Shown in pieces: positions 18,084 through 29,700 of a stretch of 64,000 nt of DNA (position 1 is the first letter of the stretch; every line of letters starts with the position of its first letter). Made by a program: the position numbers and the translations under genes. The stretch comes from Williamsia herbipolensis (GTDB taxonomy: Bacteria > Actinomycetota > Actinomycetes > Mycobacteriales > Mycobacteriaceae): NCBI RefSeq assembly GCF_000964005.1, contig NZ_JXYP01000016.1:17039-81038 (forward strand), written 5' to 3'. Below the pieces are notes generated by a model. It had not been told where the DNA came from. It did no database searches and saw only the letters and a program-made list of their open reading frames with translations.

Positions 18084-19769
18084 GTGAACCCCGCACTCGC
18101 CGCCGCCCTGCAGGTCGGCGTCGTCATCGTCGTCCTCGCCCTCGTGTACGTCCCCCTCGGCGACTACATGGCCCGCGTCTTCACCAGCGCCCGCGACCTC
18201 GCCGTCGAGCGCGTCTTCTACCGCGTGGTGCGGGTGGACGCGGGTCGGCAGCAGACCTGGGTCGGCTACGCCGCAGCCCTCCTCGGCTTCTCGCTGGTCG
18301 GTGTCCTGTTCCTCTATGTGCTGCAACGGATCCAGGGTCACCTGCCGATGTCGGGGGGACGGCCCGGGGTGCCGGGCGCGATGGCCTTCAACACGGCGGT
18401 GTCGTTCGTCACCAACACCAACTGGCAGTCGTACTCACCCGAGGTGGTGATGGGGAACCTCACCCAGGCCGGTGGCCTGGCGGTGCAGAACTTCCTCTCC
18501 GCCGCCGTCGGCCTTGCGGTCGCGGTCGCGCTCGTCCGCGGCATCATCGCCCGCACCACCACCGGTGAGATCGGCAACTTCTGGGTCGATCTCGTGCGCG
18601 GTGTCGTCCGAATCCTGTTGCCGCTCAGCGTGCTGTTCGCGATCCTGTTCGTGGCCCAGGGTGTGGTGCAGTCGTTCCATTCCGGGTTCGACTTCACCGG
18701 ACTCGGCGGCGGCAGCGGCCACGCCGTGGTCGGCCCCTTCGCCTCGCAGGAGGCCATCAAGGAACTCGGCACCAACGGAGGTGGCTCGCTCGCCACGAAC
18801 TCCGCGCACCCGTTCGAGAACCCCACCCCGCTGACGAACATCGCCCAGATCATCGCGATCCTCGTGATCCCGGTGTGCCTCACGAGGACCTACGCCACGA
18901 TGGTCGCCGACCGTCAGCAGGGCTACACCGTCCTCGGTGTCATGGCGACGCTGTTCGCCCTGATCCTCGCCGTCACTTGGTTCTTCGAGGAGCGGACCAA
19001 CGGGGCCGCCGCCACCGCGGCCGGCGCGATGATGGAGGGCAAGGAACAGCGCTTCGGTATCCCGGCCTCGGTCCTCTACGCCGTCGCCACCACCGGCACG
19101 TCCACCGGTGCCGTCAACGCCCAACACGACAGCTTCTCCGCGGCGAGCGGCGGCGCGGTGATGTGGAACATGCTGCTCGGCGAGGTGGCGCCCGGCGGGG
19201 TCGGGACCGGTCTCTACGGCATCCTCGTGCTGGCCATCATCGCGGTCTTCGTCGGCGGTCTGCTCGTCGGACGTACCCCCGAGTTCCTGGGCAAGAAGAT
19301 CGGCCAGCAGGAGATCACGATGGCCGCCCTGTCGATTCTCGTGATGCCCGCACTGGTGCTCGTCGGGACCGCGATCACCGCGATCCTGCCGTCCACCACC
19401 GGTTTCCAGGGCAACAGTGGCGACCCCGGGACCCCGGGATCGATCCACGGATTCTCCGAGGTGCTCTACGCCTACGCCTCGGCCGCCAACAACAACGGCA
19501 GCGCGTTCGGCGGCCTCACCGTGACCAGCGACTGGTTCCAGGTGTCGCTCGGCGTGTGCATGCTGTTCGGCCGGTTCCTGCCCATCATCTTCACCCTCGC
19601 CCTCGCCGGACTGCTCGCGAAGCAGAAACCGAAACCCGCATCGACGGCGACCCTGCCCACCCACGGCCTGCTCTACGGCGGCCTGGTGACCGGCACCGTG
19701 CTCCTCGTGGCCGGTCTCACCTTCTTCCCCGCCCTTGCCCTGGGGCCCATCGCGGAGGCACTCGCATGA
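18084..19769 (+). CDS. kdpA: Potassium-transporting ATPase subunit A
   Basis: Channel-like K+-translocating subunit of the Kdp P-type ATPase, 561 aa, about 10-12 membrane spans. The family segments [51 protein letters not shown] and [11 protein letters not shown] form the selectivity-filter loops. The GTG at 18084 follows GGAGAGG at 18066-18072. The stop overlaps the kdpB start (ATGA). Confidence 0.95.
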   Translation: MNPALAAALQVGVVIVVLALVYVPLGDYMARVFTSARDLAVERVFYRVVRVDAGRQQTWVGYAAALLGFSLVGVLFLYVLQRIQGHLPMSGGRPGVPGAMAFNTAVSFVTNTNWQSYSPEVVMGNLTQAGGLAVQNFLSAAVGLAVAVALVRGIIARTTTGEIGNFWVDLVRGVVRILLPLSVLFAILFVAQGVVQSFHSGFDFTGLGGGSGHAVVGPFASQEAIKELGTNGGGSLATNSAHPFENPTPLTNIAQIIAILVIPVCLTRTYATMVADRQQGYTVLGVMATLFALILAVTWFFEERTNGAAATAAGAMMEGKEQRFGIPASVLYAVATTGTSTGAVNAQHDSFSAASGGAVMWNMLLGEVAPGGVGTGLYGILVLAIIAVFVGGLLVGRTPEFLGKKIGQQEITMAALSILVMPALVLVGTAITAILPSTTGFQGNSGDPGTPGSIHGFSEVLYAYASAANNNGSAFGGLTVTSDWFQVSLGVCMLFGRFLPIIFTLALAGLLAKQKPKPASTATLPTHGLLYGGLVTGTVLLVAGLTFFPALALGPIAEALA

Positions 19770-21886
19770 CCATCACCGATCCCGGTCCCTCCGGACCGAG
19801 CACCTCAGATACCGCGGGTGCACCCGCGGTGTCGGACGACATGGCCGGCAGCGGGGCGTTCTCGCCGACCCAGCTCGTCCGTTCCCTGCCCGACGCCGTA
19901 CGCAAGCTCACCCCGCGCGACCAGGCCCGCAACCCCGTCATGTTCGTGGTCTACCTCGGGGCCATCGCGACCACCTTGCTCGCGATCTACCAGCCGTCGT
20001 GGTTCTCGTGGGCCATCGCCTTCTGGCTCTGGTTCACCTCGCTGTTCGCCAACCTCGCCGAGGCGGTGGCCGAGGGTCGCGGGAAGGCCCAGGCCGCGAG
20101 CTTGCGGAAGGTGAAGCGCGACACCATGGCCCGGCGTCTCGGTGACGACGGGTCGATCACCGAGGTCCCCGGCTCGGATCTGACGATCGGTGACCGCATC
20201 GTCGTCGAGGCGGGCGAGGTGATCGCCGGTGACGGCGATGTCGTCGAGGGCATCGCCACCGTCGACGAATCGGCGATCACCGGTGAATCGGCGCCGGTGA
20301 TCCGAGAGTCCGGCGGCGACCGCTGCGCGGTGACCGGGGGCACCGTGGTCCTGTCGGACCGCATCGTCGTCGAGATCACCACCATGCCCGGCGAGTCGTT
20401 CGTCGACCGGATGATCGCCCTCGTCGAGGGCGCGTCGCGGAAGAAGACACCGAACGAGATCGCCCTCGACATCCTCCTCGCGAGCCTCACCGTCATCTTC
20501 CTGCTCGCGGTCGTCGCCATCGGACCCATGCAGCAGTACGCGGGGTCGACCCCCGATCCGGTGAAGCTCATCGCGCTGCTGGTGTGCCTCATCCCGACCA
20601 CGATCGGCGCGCTGCTGTCGTCGATCGGCATCGCGGGCATGGACCGGCTCGTCCAACGCAACGTGCTCGCGATGTCGGGGCGCGCGGTCGAGGCGGCCGG
20701 CGACATCGACACCCTGTTGATGGACAAGACCGGCACCATCACCTTCGGCAACCGCAGGGCCACCGCGCTCGTCCCGGCACCCGGCGTCGCGATCGGCGAC
20801 ATCGCAGGCGCGGCATGCCGTTCGAGCCTCGGCGACGACACCCCCGAGGGCCGCAGCATCATCGACCTCTGCCGTGAGCGCTACGGCGTCGACGTCGACG
20901 CGCTGCGACCCGCACCGGGCGCCGCCACCATCGTCGCCTTCACCGCCCAGACCCGGATGAGCGGTCTCGACCTCCCCGACGAGGGTGACCTGCTGATCCG
21001 CAAGGGGGCCGCCGACGCGGTGGTGCGCTGGGCCCGCGAGGGGGGAACGACCGTCGATGACGCGGTCACCTCCGCGGTCGAACAGATCGCGGCCGGTGGC
21101 GGCACACCGCTGCTGGTGGCCGACCGCGCAGGGTCGGCCCCGGTCCGCGTCCTCGGGGTGATCGCGTTGTCCGACGTGGTGAAACCCGGTATGGCCGAAC
21201 GGTTCGCGCAGTTGCGCGCCATGGGCATCAAGACGGTGATGGTGACCGGCGACAACCCGCGCACCGCCGCGGCGATCGCCGCCGAGGCCGGCGTCGACGA
21301 CTACATCGCCGAGGCCACCCCGGAGGACAAACTCGCACTGATCAAGACCGAGCAGACCGGTGGACGGCTCGTCGCGATGACCGGCGACGGCACCAACGAC
21401 GCACCGGCGCTGGCGCAGGCCGACGTCGGCCTGGCGATGAACACCGGTACCTCGGCGGCCAAAGAGGCCGGGAACATGGTCGATCTCGACTCCGACCCGA
21501 CCAAGCTCATCGACGTGGTCGCGATCGGCAAGCAATTGCTGATCACCCGCGGTGCCCTCACCACGTTCTCCCTCGCCAACGACCTCGCCAAGTACTTCGC
21601 CATCCTGCCCGCACTGTTCACCGGCATCTACCCCCAGCTCGACTCGCTCAACGTGATGCGCCTGCACTCGGCGCAGTCGGCGATCGTGTCGGCGGTCATC
21701 TTCAACGCGCTCATCATCGTCGCGCTGATCCCGCTGTCGCTCAAAGGCGTTCGCTACCGGCCGTCGTCGGCCTCGAGGCTGCTCGGGCGCAACCTGCTCC
21801 TCTACGGCGTCGGCGGTGTGGTGTCACCGTTCGTCGGCATCTGGCTCATCGATCTCGTCGTCCGCTTTCTCCCGGGAATGGGGTAG
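19766..21886 (+). CDS. kdpB: Potassium-transporting ATPase subunit B
   Basis: P-type ATPase catalytic subunit, 706 aa. The phosphorylated Asp is in LLMDKTGT near residue 320. Other hallmarks are [12 protein letters not shown] (actuator domain), KGAADAVV (nucleotide binding) and [12 protein letters not shown] with [18 protein letters not shown] (hinge). ATG 19766 overlaps the kdpA stop by 4 nt. The frame is open upstream inside kdpA, but that part is not KdpB-like. The first 35 residues are a Ser/Gly/Pro-rich tail before the first helix. Confidence 0.96.
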   Translation: MTITDPGPSGPSTSDTAGAPAVSDDMAGSGAFSPTQLVRSLPDAVRKLTPRDQARNPVMFVVYLGAIATTLLAIYQPSWFSWAIAFWLWFTSLFANLAEAVAEGRGKAQAASLRKVKRDTMARRLGDDGSITEVPGSDLTIGDRIVVEAGEVIAGDGDVVEGIATVDESAITGESAPVIRESGGDRCAVTGGTVVLSDRIVVEITTMPGESFVDRMIALVEGASRKKTPNEIALDILLASLTVIFLLAVVAIGPMQQYAGSTPDPVKLIALLVCLIPTTIGALLSSIGIAGMDRLVQRNVLAMSGRAVEAAGDIDTLLMDKTGTITFGNRRATALVPAPGVAIGDIAGAACRSSLGDDTPEGRSIIDLCRERYGVDVDALRPAPGAATIVAFTAQTRMSGLDLPDEGDLLIRKGAADAVVRWAREGGTTVDDAVTSAVEQIAAGGGTPLLVADRAGSAPVRVLGVIALSDVVKPGMAERFAQLRAMGIKTVMVTGDNPRTAAAIAAEAGVDDYIAEATPEDKLALIKTEQTGGRLVAMTGDGTNDAPALAQADVGLAMNTGTSAAKEAGNMVDLDSDPTKLIDVVAIGKQLLITRGALTTFSLANDLAKYFAILPALFTGIYPQLDSLNVMRLHSAQSAIVSAVIFNALIIVALIPLSLKGVRYRPSSASRLLGRNLLLYGVGGVVSPFVGIWLIDLVVRFLPGMG

Positions 21887-21892
21887 CAGCAC

Positions 21893-22519
21893 ATGCTCGT
21901 CATCCGAAACGTCGTGCGCCAGTCGCTCGTCGGTCTCGCCGTGCTCATCGGCCTGACGCTGCTGTTGGGGGTGGCCTATCCCGCCGCGGTGTGGGGCGTC
22001 TCGCGCCTGACCACCCACTCCGCCGAGGGATCGCAGGTCACCGACGCCAACGGGTGCGTTGTCGGGTCGAAGCTGCTCGGCGTCGACATCGCGGTTCCCG
22101 CCGGAACGCCCGACCCCTATCTGCACTCACGGGTGGTCGGCTCGGCCGACGACCCGTTCGCCCCCGGAGACCCGTCGGCGTCGGCGGCGAGCCAGCAGGG
22201 ACCCAACAGCGAACTGCTCGCCAAGAACATCGATGCACGCCGCGCGGCCATCGCGGCCCGCGAGGGCATCACGCCCGGGCAGGTCCCCGTCGACGCCGTC
22301 ACCGGGTCGGGTTCCGGGCTCGACCCCGACATCAGCGAGGCCTACGCGGCGCTGCAGGTGCCCCGGATCGCACGCGTCCGCAATCTGACCCCGCAGCGCG
22401 TGCAGGCGGTGATCGACGCGCACACCTCCGATCGCCAGCTCGGGTTCCTGGGCCAGTCGCGCGTGAACGTCCTCGAGGTCAACATCGCCTTGGGCGCCAC
22501 GGCACCGAAGTGCGGGTAG
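21893..22519 (+). CDS. kdpC: Potassium-transporting ATPase subunit C
   Basis: Accessory subunit of KdpFABC with one N-terminal membrane helix (about 8-32) and a periplasm-facing domain, 208 aa. The conserved segments are LLGVAYPAAVWG, QGPNSELLAKNIDARR, PVDAVTGSGSGLDPDISEAYA, PRIARVR and NVLEVNIAL. Follows kdpB by 6 nt and precedes kdpD by 6 nt. Confidence 0.95.
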   Translation: MLVIRNVVRQSLVGLAVLIGLTLLLGVAYPAAVWGVSRLTTHSAEGSQVTDANGCVVGSKLLGVDIAVPAGTPDPYLHSRVVGSADDPFAPGDPSASAASQQGPNSELLAKNIDARRAAIAAREGITPGQVPVDAVTGSGSGLDPDISEAYAALQVPRIARVRNLTPQRVQAVIDAHTSDRQLGFLGQSRVNVLEVNIALGATAPKCG

Positions 22520-22525
22520 CGGGCG

Positions 22526-25207
22526 GTGGCGGCGTCCGACGATGATCGTGTGGTGACCACCGGACCCGAGAGCGCCGAACGGCGCGGCACCCTGCAGATC
22601 TTCCTGGGCTGCGCTCCCGGCGTCGGCAAGACCTACGAGATGCTGGCGCAGGCCGCGACTCTGGCGGCCGAGGGTGCCGACGTGGTCGCCGCGGTCGTCG
22701 AGACGCACGGTCGGACGGGCACCGCACGGATGCTCGAGGGCATCGAGGTCATCCCGACCGTGACGATCGAGTACCGGGGCACCGTTCTGTCCGAACTCGA
22801 TCTGGAGGCGGTCCTGGCCCGCGCTCCCGACGTGGTGCTGGTCGACGAACTCGCGCACAGCAACGCCCCCGGCAGTCGCAACGCCAAACGGTGGGAGGAC
22901 ATCCGCGACATCGTCGACGCCGGCATCTCGGTGCTCTCCACGGTCAACATCCAGCACCTCGAGAGCCTCAACGACGTCGTCGCCCAGATCACCGGCGTCA
23001 CCCAGCGCGAGACCGTCCCCGACGAGATCGTGCGTGCGGCCGACGCGATCGAACTGGTCGACATCGCCCCCGAGGCGCTGCGGCGGCGCCTCGCCGCGGG
23101 CAAGGTCTACCCGGGTGAGCGCATCCAGGGTGCGCTCGTCAACTACTTCCGCCAGGGCAACCTCACGGCCCTGCGGGAGTTGGCGCTGCTGTGGCTCGCC
23201 GACCGGGTCGACGACTCGCTGGCCGACTATCGAGCCGAACACGCGATCACCGACACCTGGGAGACCCGTGAACGCGTCGTCGTCGCGGTCACCGGTGGCC
23301 CCGAGTCGGCGACCCTGCTGCGCCGCGCATCACGGATCGCCTCGCGGTCGAGCGCGGAACTGATCGCGGTGCACGTGGTCCGCGGCGACGGCCTCCTCGA
23401 CCGACTCTCCGGTGAGATGCCCTCGCTCACCGAACTGGCCGCCGGTTTCGGCGCCCGGATCCACACCGCGGTGGGCGATTCCATCCCCGAGACCCTCCTC
23501 GACTTCGCCCGCGGCGTGAACGCCACGCAGCTGGTGATGGGGACCTCGCGCCGATCACGATGGCAACGACTCCTCGACGAGGGGACCGGGGCCACCGTGG
23601 TGCGGATGTCGGGGAAGATCGACGTCCACATGGTCACCCACGACCAGGCGCGACGACGCAACCGGCTCGACATCCGCGAGACCCGTCTGCACCGACCGCT
23701 GAGCTGGGTGCTGGCGGTGGTGGTCCCGTGCGTGGCCGCCGCCGCGATCTTCGGTCTCGACCGGTGGCTGGGGTTCGCCAGCGAGACCGCCATCTTCTTC
23801 GTGGTGGTGCTGGCGATCTCGATGCTCGGCGGTGTCGGGCCCGCGGCGCTCACCGCGATCACCTCGGGACTGCTGCTCAACTTCTTCTTCACCGCACCCC
23901 GCTACACGTTCACCATCGACAGCGTCGAGAACCTGTCGACGATCGTGGTGATGTTGCTGATCGCCATCGCCGTTGCCGTGCTGGTGGATTCGGCGACCGT
24001 GCGGAGGCGGGAGGCCACCCGCGCGGCCAGGGAGGCCGAGCTGCTGACCACCTTCGCCGGGGCGGTGCTCCGGGGACAGGGCCTCGCCACCCTGCTCGAT
24101 CTCGTCCGGACCACCTTCGATCAACGGTCGGTGTCGGTGGTGCGGATCGACGAGGGCGCCTCGGCCCCGGTGGTCACCGACGCGGTCGGCGACGACCCGG
24201 CGACCGCCCCGGCGCAGGCCGACACCGTCTGCACCGTGCCGTCGGGTCCCTACGCGTTGCTGCTGCGCGGCCCGGTGGTGACCGGCCGCGACCGTCGGGT
24301 GTTGACCGCCGTCGCGTCGCAGGCCGCCGCGGTGGTGGAGCGCCGCCAGCTCGCCGAGGAGGCCTCGAACGCCAAGGCGCTCAGCGAGACCGACCGACTG
24401 CGACGTGCCCTGCTCTCGGCGGTGAGCCACGATCTGCGGACCCCGCTCGCCGCGGTGAAGGCCGCGGCGTCGAGCCTGCGCAGCACCGACGTGTCCTTCT
24501 CGGCCGAGGACACCGCCGAGCTGCTGGCGACGATCGAGGAGTCGACCGACCACCTCACCGCCCTGGTGGGCAACCTGCTCGACTCCTCGCGTCTGGCCGC
24601 CGGTGTGGTGCGACCGCAGATGAAGTTCGTCTACCTCACCGAGGTCGTCAGCCGAGTGCTGGTGGGCATGTCGGCGTACGACACGCGCCAGCTCGCGCGG
24701 GTGCGACTCGAACTCGGTGACACGCTCGTCTACGCCGATCCCGTTCTGCTGGAACGCGTGTTGGCGAACCTCATCGACAACGGGTTGCGGCACAGTGGGC
24801 GCGGTGACGGATACGGGGCAGAGGGTGAGGGCGAGGTGACCGTGTGCGCCGAGGTCGTCACCGAGGGTCCCGGCCAGGGCATCGGCACCTCGACCTCGGT
24901 CACCGATCCCGACGCCCCGACGCGCGTGCTGATCCGTGTCATCGACCACGGCGCGGGCATCGCCCCGGCCGATCGCGAGCAGATGTTCGCCGCGTTCCAC
25001 CGGGTCGGTGATCAGAACGCGAGTTCCGGTGTGGGTCTGGGTCTGTCCGTGGCGCAGGGGTTCACCGAGGCGATGGACGGTCGACTCGAGGCGGTCGACA
25101 CCGACGGTGGGGGCCTGACCCTCGTCGTCGACCTCCCCGGCGCGCCGGGGGAACCACGACCGTCCGACGACCACCGCCTCGCGCGCGAATCCCTGGGGGG
25201 CCACTGA
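22526..25207 (+). CDS. kdpD: Sensor histidine kinase KdpD
   Basis: Membrane sensor kinase that activates kdp at low K+ or osmotic stress, 893 aa. The N-terminal KdpD domain holds the Walker-A-like GCAPGVGKTYEM (29-40) and DELAHSNAPGSRNAKRW. A USP-like domain (about 250-375) and four membrane spans (about 392-490) follow, then a GAF-like region. The HisKA box is AVSHDLRTPLAAV (His about 634). ATPase boxes are NLIDNGLRHS, DHGAGIAP and GVGLGLSVAQGF. GTG start. Its stop overlaps the kdpE start by 1 nt (TGATG). Confidence 0.94.
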   Translation: MAASDDDRVVTTGPESAERRGTLQIFLGCAPGVGKTYEMLAQAATLAAEGADVVAAVVETHGRTGTARMLEGIEVIPTVTIEYRGTVLSELDLEAVLARAPDVVLVDELAHSNAPGSRNAKRWEDIRDIVDAGISVLSTVNIQHLESLNDVVAQITGVTQRETVPDEIVRAADAIELVDIAPEALRRRLAAGKVYPGERIQGALVNYFRQGNLTALRELALLWLADRVDDSLADYRAEHAITDTWETRERVVVAVTGGPESATLLRRASRIASRSSAELIAVHVVRGDGLLDRLSGEMPSLTELAAGFGARIHTAVGDSIPETLLDFARGVNATQLVMGTSRRSRWQRLLDEGTGATVVRMSGKIDVHMVTHDQARRRNRLDIRETRLHRPLSWVLAVVVPCVAAAAIFGLDRWLGFASETAIFFVVVLAISMLGGVGPAALTAITSGLLLNFFFTAPRYTFTIDSVENLSTIVVMLLIAIAVAVLVDSATVRRREATRAAREAELLTTFAGAVLRGQGLATLLDLVRTTFDQRSVSVVRIDEGASAPVVTDAVGDDPATAPAQADTVCTVPSGPYALLLRGPVVTGRDRRVLTAVASQAAAVVERRQLAEEASNAKALSETDRLRRALLSAVSHDLRTPLAAVKAAASSLRSTDVSFSAEDTAELLATIEESTDHLTALVGNLLDSSRLAAGVVRPQMKFVYLTEVVSRVLVGMSAYDTRQLARVRLELGDTLVYADPVLLERVLANLIDNGLRHSGRGDGYGAEGEGEVTVCAEVVTEGPGQGIGTSTSVTDPDAPTRVLIRVIDHGAGIAPADREQMFAAFHRVGDQNASSGVGLGLSVAQGFTEAMDGRLEAVDTDGGGLTLVVDLPGAPGEPRPSDDHRLARESLGGH

Positions 25208-25914
25208 TGTCACAACCGCAACCGGTCGAGCACACACGCGTCCTCGTCGTCGACGACGAGCCGCAGATCCTGCGCGCGCTGCGCATCAACCTGAACGCCC
25301 GTGGATTCGACGTGACGACCGCCTCGACCGGTGCCGGCGCACTGCGTGCGGCCGCCCAGACGAACCCCCAGGTGGTGATCCTTGACCTCGGCCTGCCCGA
25401 CATCGACGGGTTCGAGGTCCTCGAGGGCCTGCGCGGGTGGACGACCGTCCCGGTGATCGTCCTCTCGGCGCGCACCGACTCCGGCGACAAGGTCCAGGCC
25501 CTCGACGCCGGCGCCGACGACTACGTGACCAAGCCGTTCGGGATGGAGGAACTGCTGGCCCGTCTCCGTGCCGCCGTCCGGCGTGCGAGCGCCCCCTCCC
25601 CGGGGCTGGAGGAACCCGTCGTCGACGCCGGGTCGTTCGTGGTGGACCTGCGCGCGAAGCTCGTCACCCGGGAGGGGACCGACGTCCATCTCACCCCGAC
25701 CGAATGGGGTGTGCTGGAGATGCTGGTGCGCAACGAGGGCAAGCTGGTGGGGCAACGCGAGTTGCTCCACGAGGTGTGGGGACCGTCCTACGACTCGCAG
25801 ACCCACTATCTGCGCGTGTATCTCGCGGGTCTGCGACGCAAACTCGAACCCGATCCGACGCACCCGCGCCACCTCATCACCGAGGCCGGGATGGGGTACC
25901 GCTTCGTCCGGTGA
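25207..25914 (+). CDS. kdpE: Response regulator KdpE
   Basis: OmpR/PhoB-type response regulator, 235 aa, partner of KdpD. The receiver domain has the acidic pair in VVDDEPQ, the phosphorylated Asp in VVILDLGLPDIDGFEVL (about residue 59) and the switch Lys in DDYVTKPFG. The winged helix at the C-terminus contains LTPTEWGVLEMLVRNEGKLV and RKLEPDPTHPRHLITEAGMGYRF. It closes the kdp operon and probably controls the kdpF promoter. Confidence 0.95.
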   Translation: MSQPQPVEHTRVLVVDDEPQILRALRINLNARGFDVTTASTGAGALRAAAQTNPQVVILDLGLPDIDGFEVLEGLRGWTTVPVIVLSARTDSGDKVQALDAGADDYVTKPFGMEELLARLRAAVRRASAPSPGLEEPVVDAGSFVVDLRAKLVTREGTDVHLTPTEWGVLEMLVRNEGKLVGQRELLHEVWGPSYDSQTHYLRVYLAGLRRKLEPDPTHPRHLITEAGMGYRFVR

Positions 25915-25952
25915 GCGGAATTCGGGGTCCCGGCACGGTGTTCAATGCTGCT

Positions 25953-26387
25953 ATGAGCACCGAGAACACCACCCCCGCCGCCACGACACTCTGGGTCGAG
26001 CGCACCGGCACCCGCCGCTACACCGGCCACAGCTCGCGCGGCGCGCAGGTGCTCGTCGGGTCCGAGGACGTCGAGGGCGTCTTCACCCCGGGTGAGCTGC
26101 TGAAGATCGCCCTGGCCGCGTGCACCGGGATGAGCTCGGACGCACCGCTGGCGCGGCGGCTCGGCGACCACTACGCCGCGACCGTGCGCGTCTCCGGCGC
26201 CGCCGATCGCGACGCCGAGGTCTACCCGCGGCTCGACGAGGAGCTCGACATCGACCTGTCCGGGCTCGACGCCGACACCGCGCAGCGTCTCCTCACCGTG
26301 GTCGCACGCGCCGTCGACGCGTCGTGCACCGTCGGCCGCACCCTGAAGGCGGGCACCGAGGTGTCGCTCACCCTGCCGACACGATGA
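25953..26387 (+). CDS. OsmC-family peroxiredoxin
   Basis: Organic hydroperoxide detoxification protein of the OsmC/Ohr superfamily, 144 aa. The two reactive cysteines sit in LAACTGMSSD (about Cys56) and DASCTVGRTLK (about Cys124), the usual spacing. TTCAAT 6 nt before the ATG suggests a leaderless promoter. Its stop overlaps the acyP ATG (ATGA). In M. tuberculosis the same gene directly follows the MutM gene; here the kdp operon separates them. Confidence 0.87.
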   Translation: MSTENTTPAATTLWVERTGTRRYTGHSSRGAQVLVGSEDVEGVFTPGELLKIALAACTGMSSDAPLARRLGDHYAATVRVSGAADRDAEVYPRLDEELDIDLSGLDADTAQRLLTVVARAVDASCTVGRTLKAGTEVSLTLPTR

Positions 26388-26680
26388 GCGGGCCCACCGA
26401 CGCCGACGACACCCTTCGGCTCACGGCGTGGGTCCACGGGCGCGTGCAGGGTGTGGGGTTCCGTTGGTGGACGCGAGCGCGTGCGCTCGAACTGGGGTTG
26501 GTCGGGCACGCCACCAACCAGCCGGACGGCCGGGTGCTCGTCGTCGCCGAGGGACCACGCGACGCCGTCGACGGACTCCTCCGTCTCCTGCGGGGTGACA
26601 CCACACCGGGGCGGGTCGATCTCGTGGTGGACGACGTCGGACCCGCCGTCGGGGGACTCGAGGGATTCGTCGAACGGTGA
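26384..26680 (+). CDS. acyP: Acylphosphatase
   Basis: Hydrolyses carboxyl-phosphate bonds, 98 aa, typical length. The catalytic Arg lies in HGRVQGVGFRWWTRA and the Asn in HATNQPDGRVLVVAEG. The start overlaps the osmC stop by 4 nt. Precedes smc by 99 nt, the same pairing as in mycobacteria. Confidence 0.92.
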   Translation: MSGPTDADDTLRLTAWVHGRVQGVGFRWWTRARALELGLVGHATNQPDGRVLVVAEGPRDAVDGLLRLLRGDTTPGRVDLVVDDVGPAVGGLEGFVER

Positions 26681-26765
26681 ACCGAACCGACAGGTGAGGC
26701 GGAGGTTTCGCCCCGGTGACCGCCCGGCGACGACTGGGATGTCCACCGGTGGTGTGCGACGTGGG

Positions 26766-26771
26766 TAATCT
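26766..26771 (+). promoter_or_regulatory. Leaderless -10 element of smc
   Basis: TAATCT lies 8 nt upstream of the smc GTG at 26780. There is no ribosome-binding site, so the transcript is probably leaderless. Confidence 0.45.
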
Positions 26772-26779
26772 CTACCGTC

Positions 26780-29700
26780 GTGCACCTCAAGAGCCTGACG
26801 CTGAAGGGATTCAAGTCCTTCGCGTCGGCCACCACCCTGCGCTTCGAGCCGGGGATCACCTGCGTCGTCGGACCGAACGGATCGGGTAAATCCAACGTCG
26901 TCGACGCGCTGACCTGGGTGATGGGGGAGCAGGGGGCCAAGGCCCTGCGCGGCGGCAAGATGGAGGACGTCATCTTCGCCGGGACCTCCGGGCGCCCGCC
27001 GCTGGGCCGCGCCGAGGTCACCCTCACCATCGACAACTCCGACGGCGCCCTGCCGATCGACTACTCCGAGGTCTCGGTGACCCGGCGGATGTTCCGCGAC
27101 GGCGCCGGCGAGTACGAGATCAACGGCAGCACGTGTCGCCTCATGGACGTGCAGGAACTGCTCAGCGACTCCGGCATCGGCCGCGAGATGCACGTGATCG
27201 TGGGGCAGGGACGACTCTCGGCGATCCTCGAGTCGCGTCCCGAGGACCGTCGTGCGTTCATCGAGGAGGCAGCTGGGGTCCTCAAGCACCGCAAGCGCAA
27301 AGAGAAGGCCGTCCGCAAACTCGAGTCGATGCAGGCGAACCTCGCCCGTCTCACCGATCTGACCGACGAGCTGCGTCGACAGCTCAAGCCGCTGGGTCGC
27401 CAGGCCGAGGTCGCCCGTCGCGCGCAGACCGTGCAGGCCGATCTGCGCGACGCCCGTCTGCGGCTGGCCGCCGACGACCTCGTGACCCTGCGGACCGCCA
27501 TGGCCGAGCAGACCGCCACCGAGAGCCTCATCAGGGAGAACTCCGACCGCGTCGCCGCCGAACTCGATCGCGCGACGGCCGAGATGACCGACCTGGAGAC
27601 CCAGGTCGCCTCGATCGCCCCCGCGGCACAGCAGGCCGCCGCGGCCTGGTTCCGACTCTCGGCCCTGGCCGAACGGGTCGACGCCACCCGGCGCGTCGCC
27701 TCCGAGCGGGTGCGCCACCTCGCCGAACCCGTGGTCGCGGCCGCCACCGGACGCGATCCCGACGAACTCGACGCCCAGGCGGCCGCCGCCGCCGAGGAGG
27801 AGGAGATCCGCGCCTACGCGGTCACCGAGGCCGACGATGCGCTCCAGGCCACCCGGGCGGCGCTGGCGGCTGCGGAATCGATTGCCGCGCAGGCCGACAG
27901 GGCCCATCTGGCGGCGGTCCGCGCGGTCGCCGACCGGCGTGAGGGATTGGTGCGTCTGGAAGGTCAGGTCACCAACCTCGCCACCCGCGCGGGGTCGACC
28001 GACGCCGAGGCGGCCCGCCTGTCGGCCGCGATCGTCGACGCCGACCGCCGCGCCGACGAGGCGCAGGCCGAACTCGACACCGTCGCGGCGACCGTCGGCG
28101 ACCTCGACGCGACCGAACGCGGCCTCGACGAGCACCACGAACGCAGCGTCGTCGCCCTCAACCACGCGAACGAACGCGTCGCGGAGCTGCAGGCCGCCGA
28201 ACGCGCCGCCGAACAACGGGTCGCGTCGCTCACCGCCCGTATCGAGGCGTTGTCGACGAACCTCACGCGCAAGGACGGCGGCGCCTGGCTCCTGTCGAAC
28301 GACGTTCGGGGACTGCAGGGTTCGGTGGTCGACCTGGTGAAGGTCGCCCCCGGCTACGAGGCCGCGATCGCCGCCGCGCTCGGTCCGGCCGCCGACGCCG
28401 TCGCCGCCGACGACACCGACGCCGCCCGCACCGCGCTCGCGACACTCAAGGACGCCGACGCCGGCCGTGCCGCCCTGTTGCTCGGCGGGTTGAGTGCGCC
28501 CCGGCGCCAGGGCCCCGCGCTGCCGCCGGGCGCGCGGTGGGCCGCCGAGGTGGTGACCGCCCCGGAGCAGCTGCGTGGCGCGGTCGACCTGCTGCTCGCC
28601 GACACCGTCGTCGCCGACAGTGACACCGTCGCCGCCGACGTGGCCGCGCGTGCCCGCGAGGCCGGCGACCGACTGCACGTGGTGACCCTCGACGGCGACG
28701 TGCTGGGCCCGGGGTGGATCAGCGGCGGCTCCGACCGTCGGCCCTCCACCCTCGAGTTGCAGGCCGACATCGACTCCGCCAAGGCCGATCTCGTCATCAC
28801 CGCCCACCAGGGCGAGGAGATCGCCGCGGCGCTCTCGGGTGCCCTCGGCGAGCAGGAGGCCCGCCGCCAGTCCGCCGACGACGCCCTGGTGGCCCTGCAC
28901 GAATCCGACGCGGCGGTCGGCGCGGTCTACGAACAGCTCGCCCGCCTGGGTCAGACCGTGCGCGCCGCCCGCGACGAGTCGGCCCGCCTCGCCGCCCAGC
29001 GCAGCGCGATCGAAGCGGGCCGCACCACCGCCCTCGCCGAACTCGCCGAGATGGAGGAGCGGCTGCGCGCGGCGCAGGTGGACCCCGACGACGAGGGGAC
29101 CGATCTCGACACCGACGGTGAACGTGTCGCCGCGGCCGGCGCCGTGGCCGAGGCCCGGACCACCGAGACCGAGGCGCGGCTGGCGTTGCGCACCGCAGAG
29201 GAACGCCTGGCGTCGGTGCGGGGACGTGCCGATTCCCTGCGCCGCGCCGCCGAATCCGAGCGCGAGGCCCGTGCCCGCGCCGAACGACAGAACCGCGCCC
29301 GGGCGCACGCCGCCGCAGTGGCCGAGGTGGTGGTGACCGCGGCCGACGACATCATCGTCCGCCTGAGCGGTGCGGTGGCCGATGCGCAGCGGACCCGCGA
29401 CGACCTCGAGACCGCACGCACCGACCGTGCGGCGCTGCTCGACGCCGCACGACGCCAGGTCGCCGAGCTCACCGGTGAACTGAACCGACTGCGCGATCGG
29501 CTCCACGCCGACGAGGTCGCCGGGGCGCAGGCGGCGCTGCGGGTGGAGCAGCTCGAGGAGCAGATCGTCTCCACCCACGCCATCGGCCTCGACGACCTGC
29601 TCGCCGAGTACGGCCCCGATGTGGAGTTGCCGCCGACCGAGCTCGAGATGACCGAGTACCGGCAGGCCGTCGAGCGTGGCGAGATCGTGGTCGCGCCGGC

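Noticed and set aside
18875..19765. N-terminal extension of kdpB within kdpA
   Set aside because: The extra 297 codons are an out-of-frame reading of kdpA. ATG 19766 overlaps the kdpA stop and begins the normal KdpB N-terminus.
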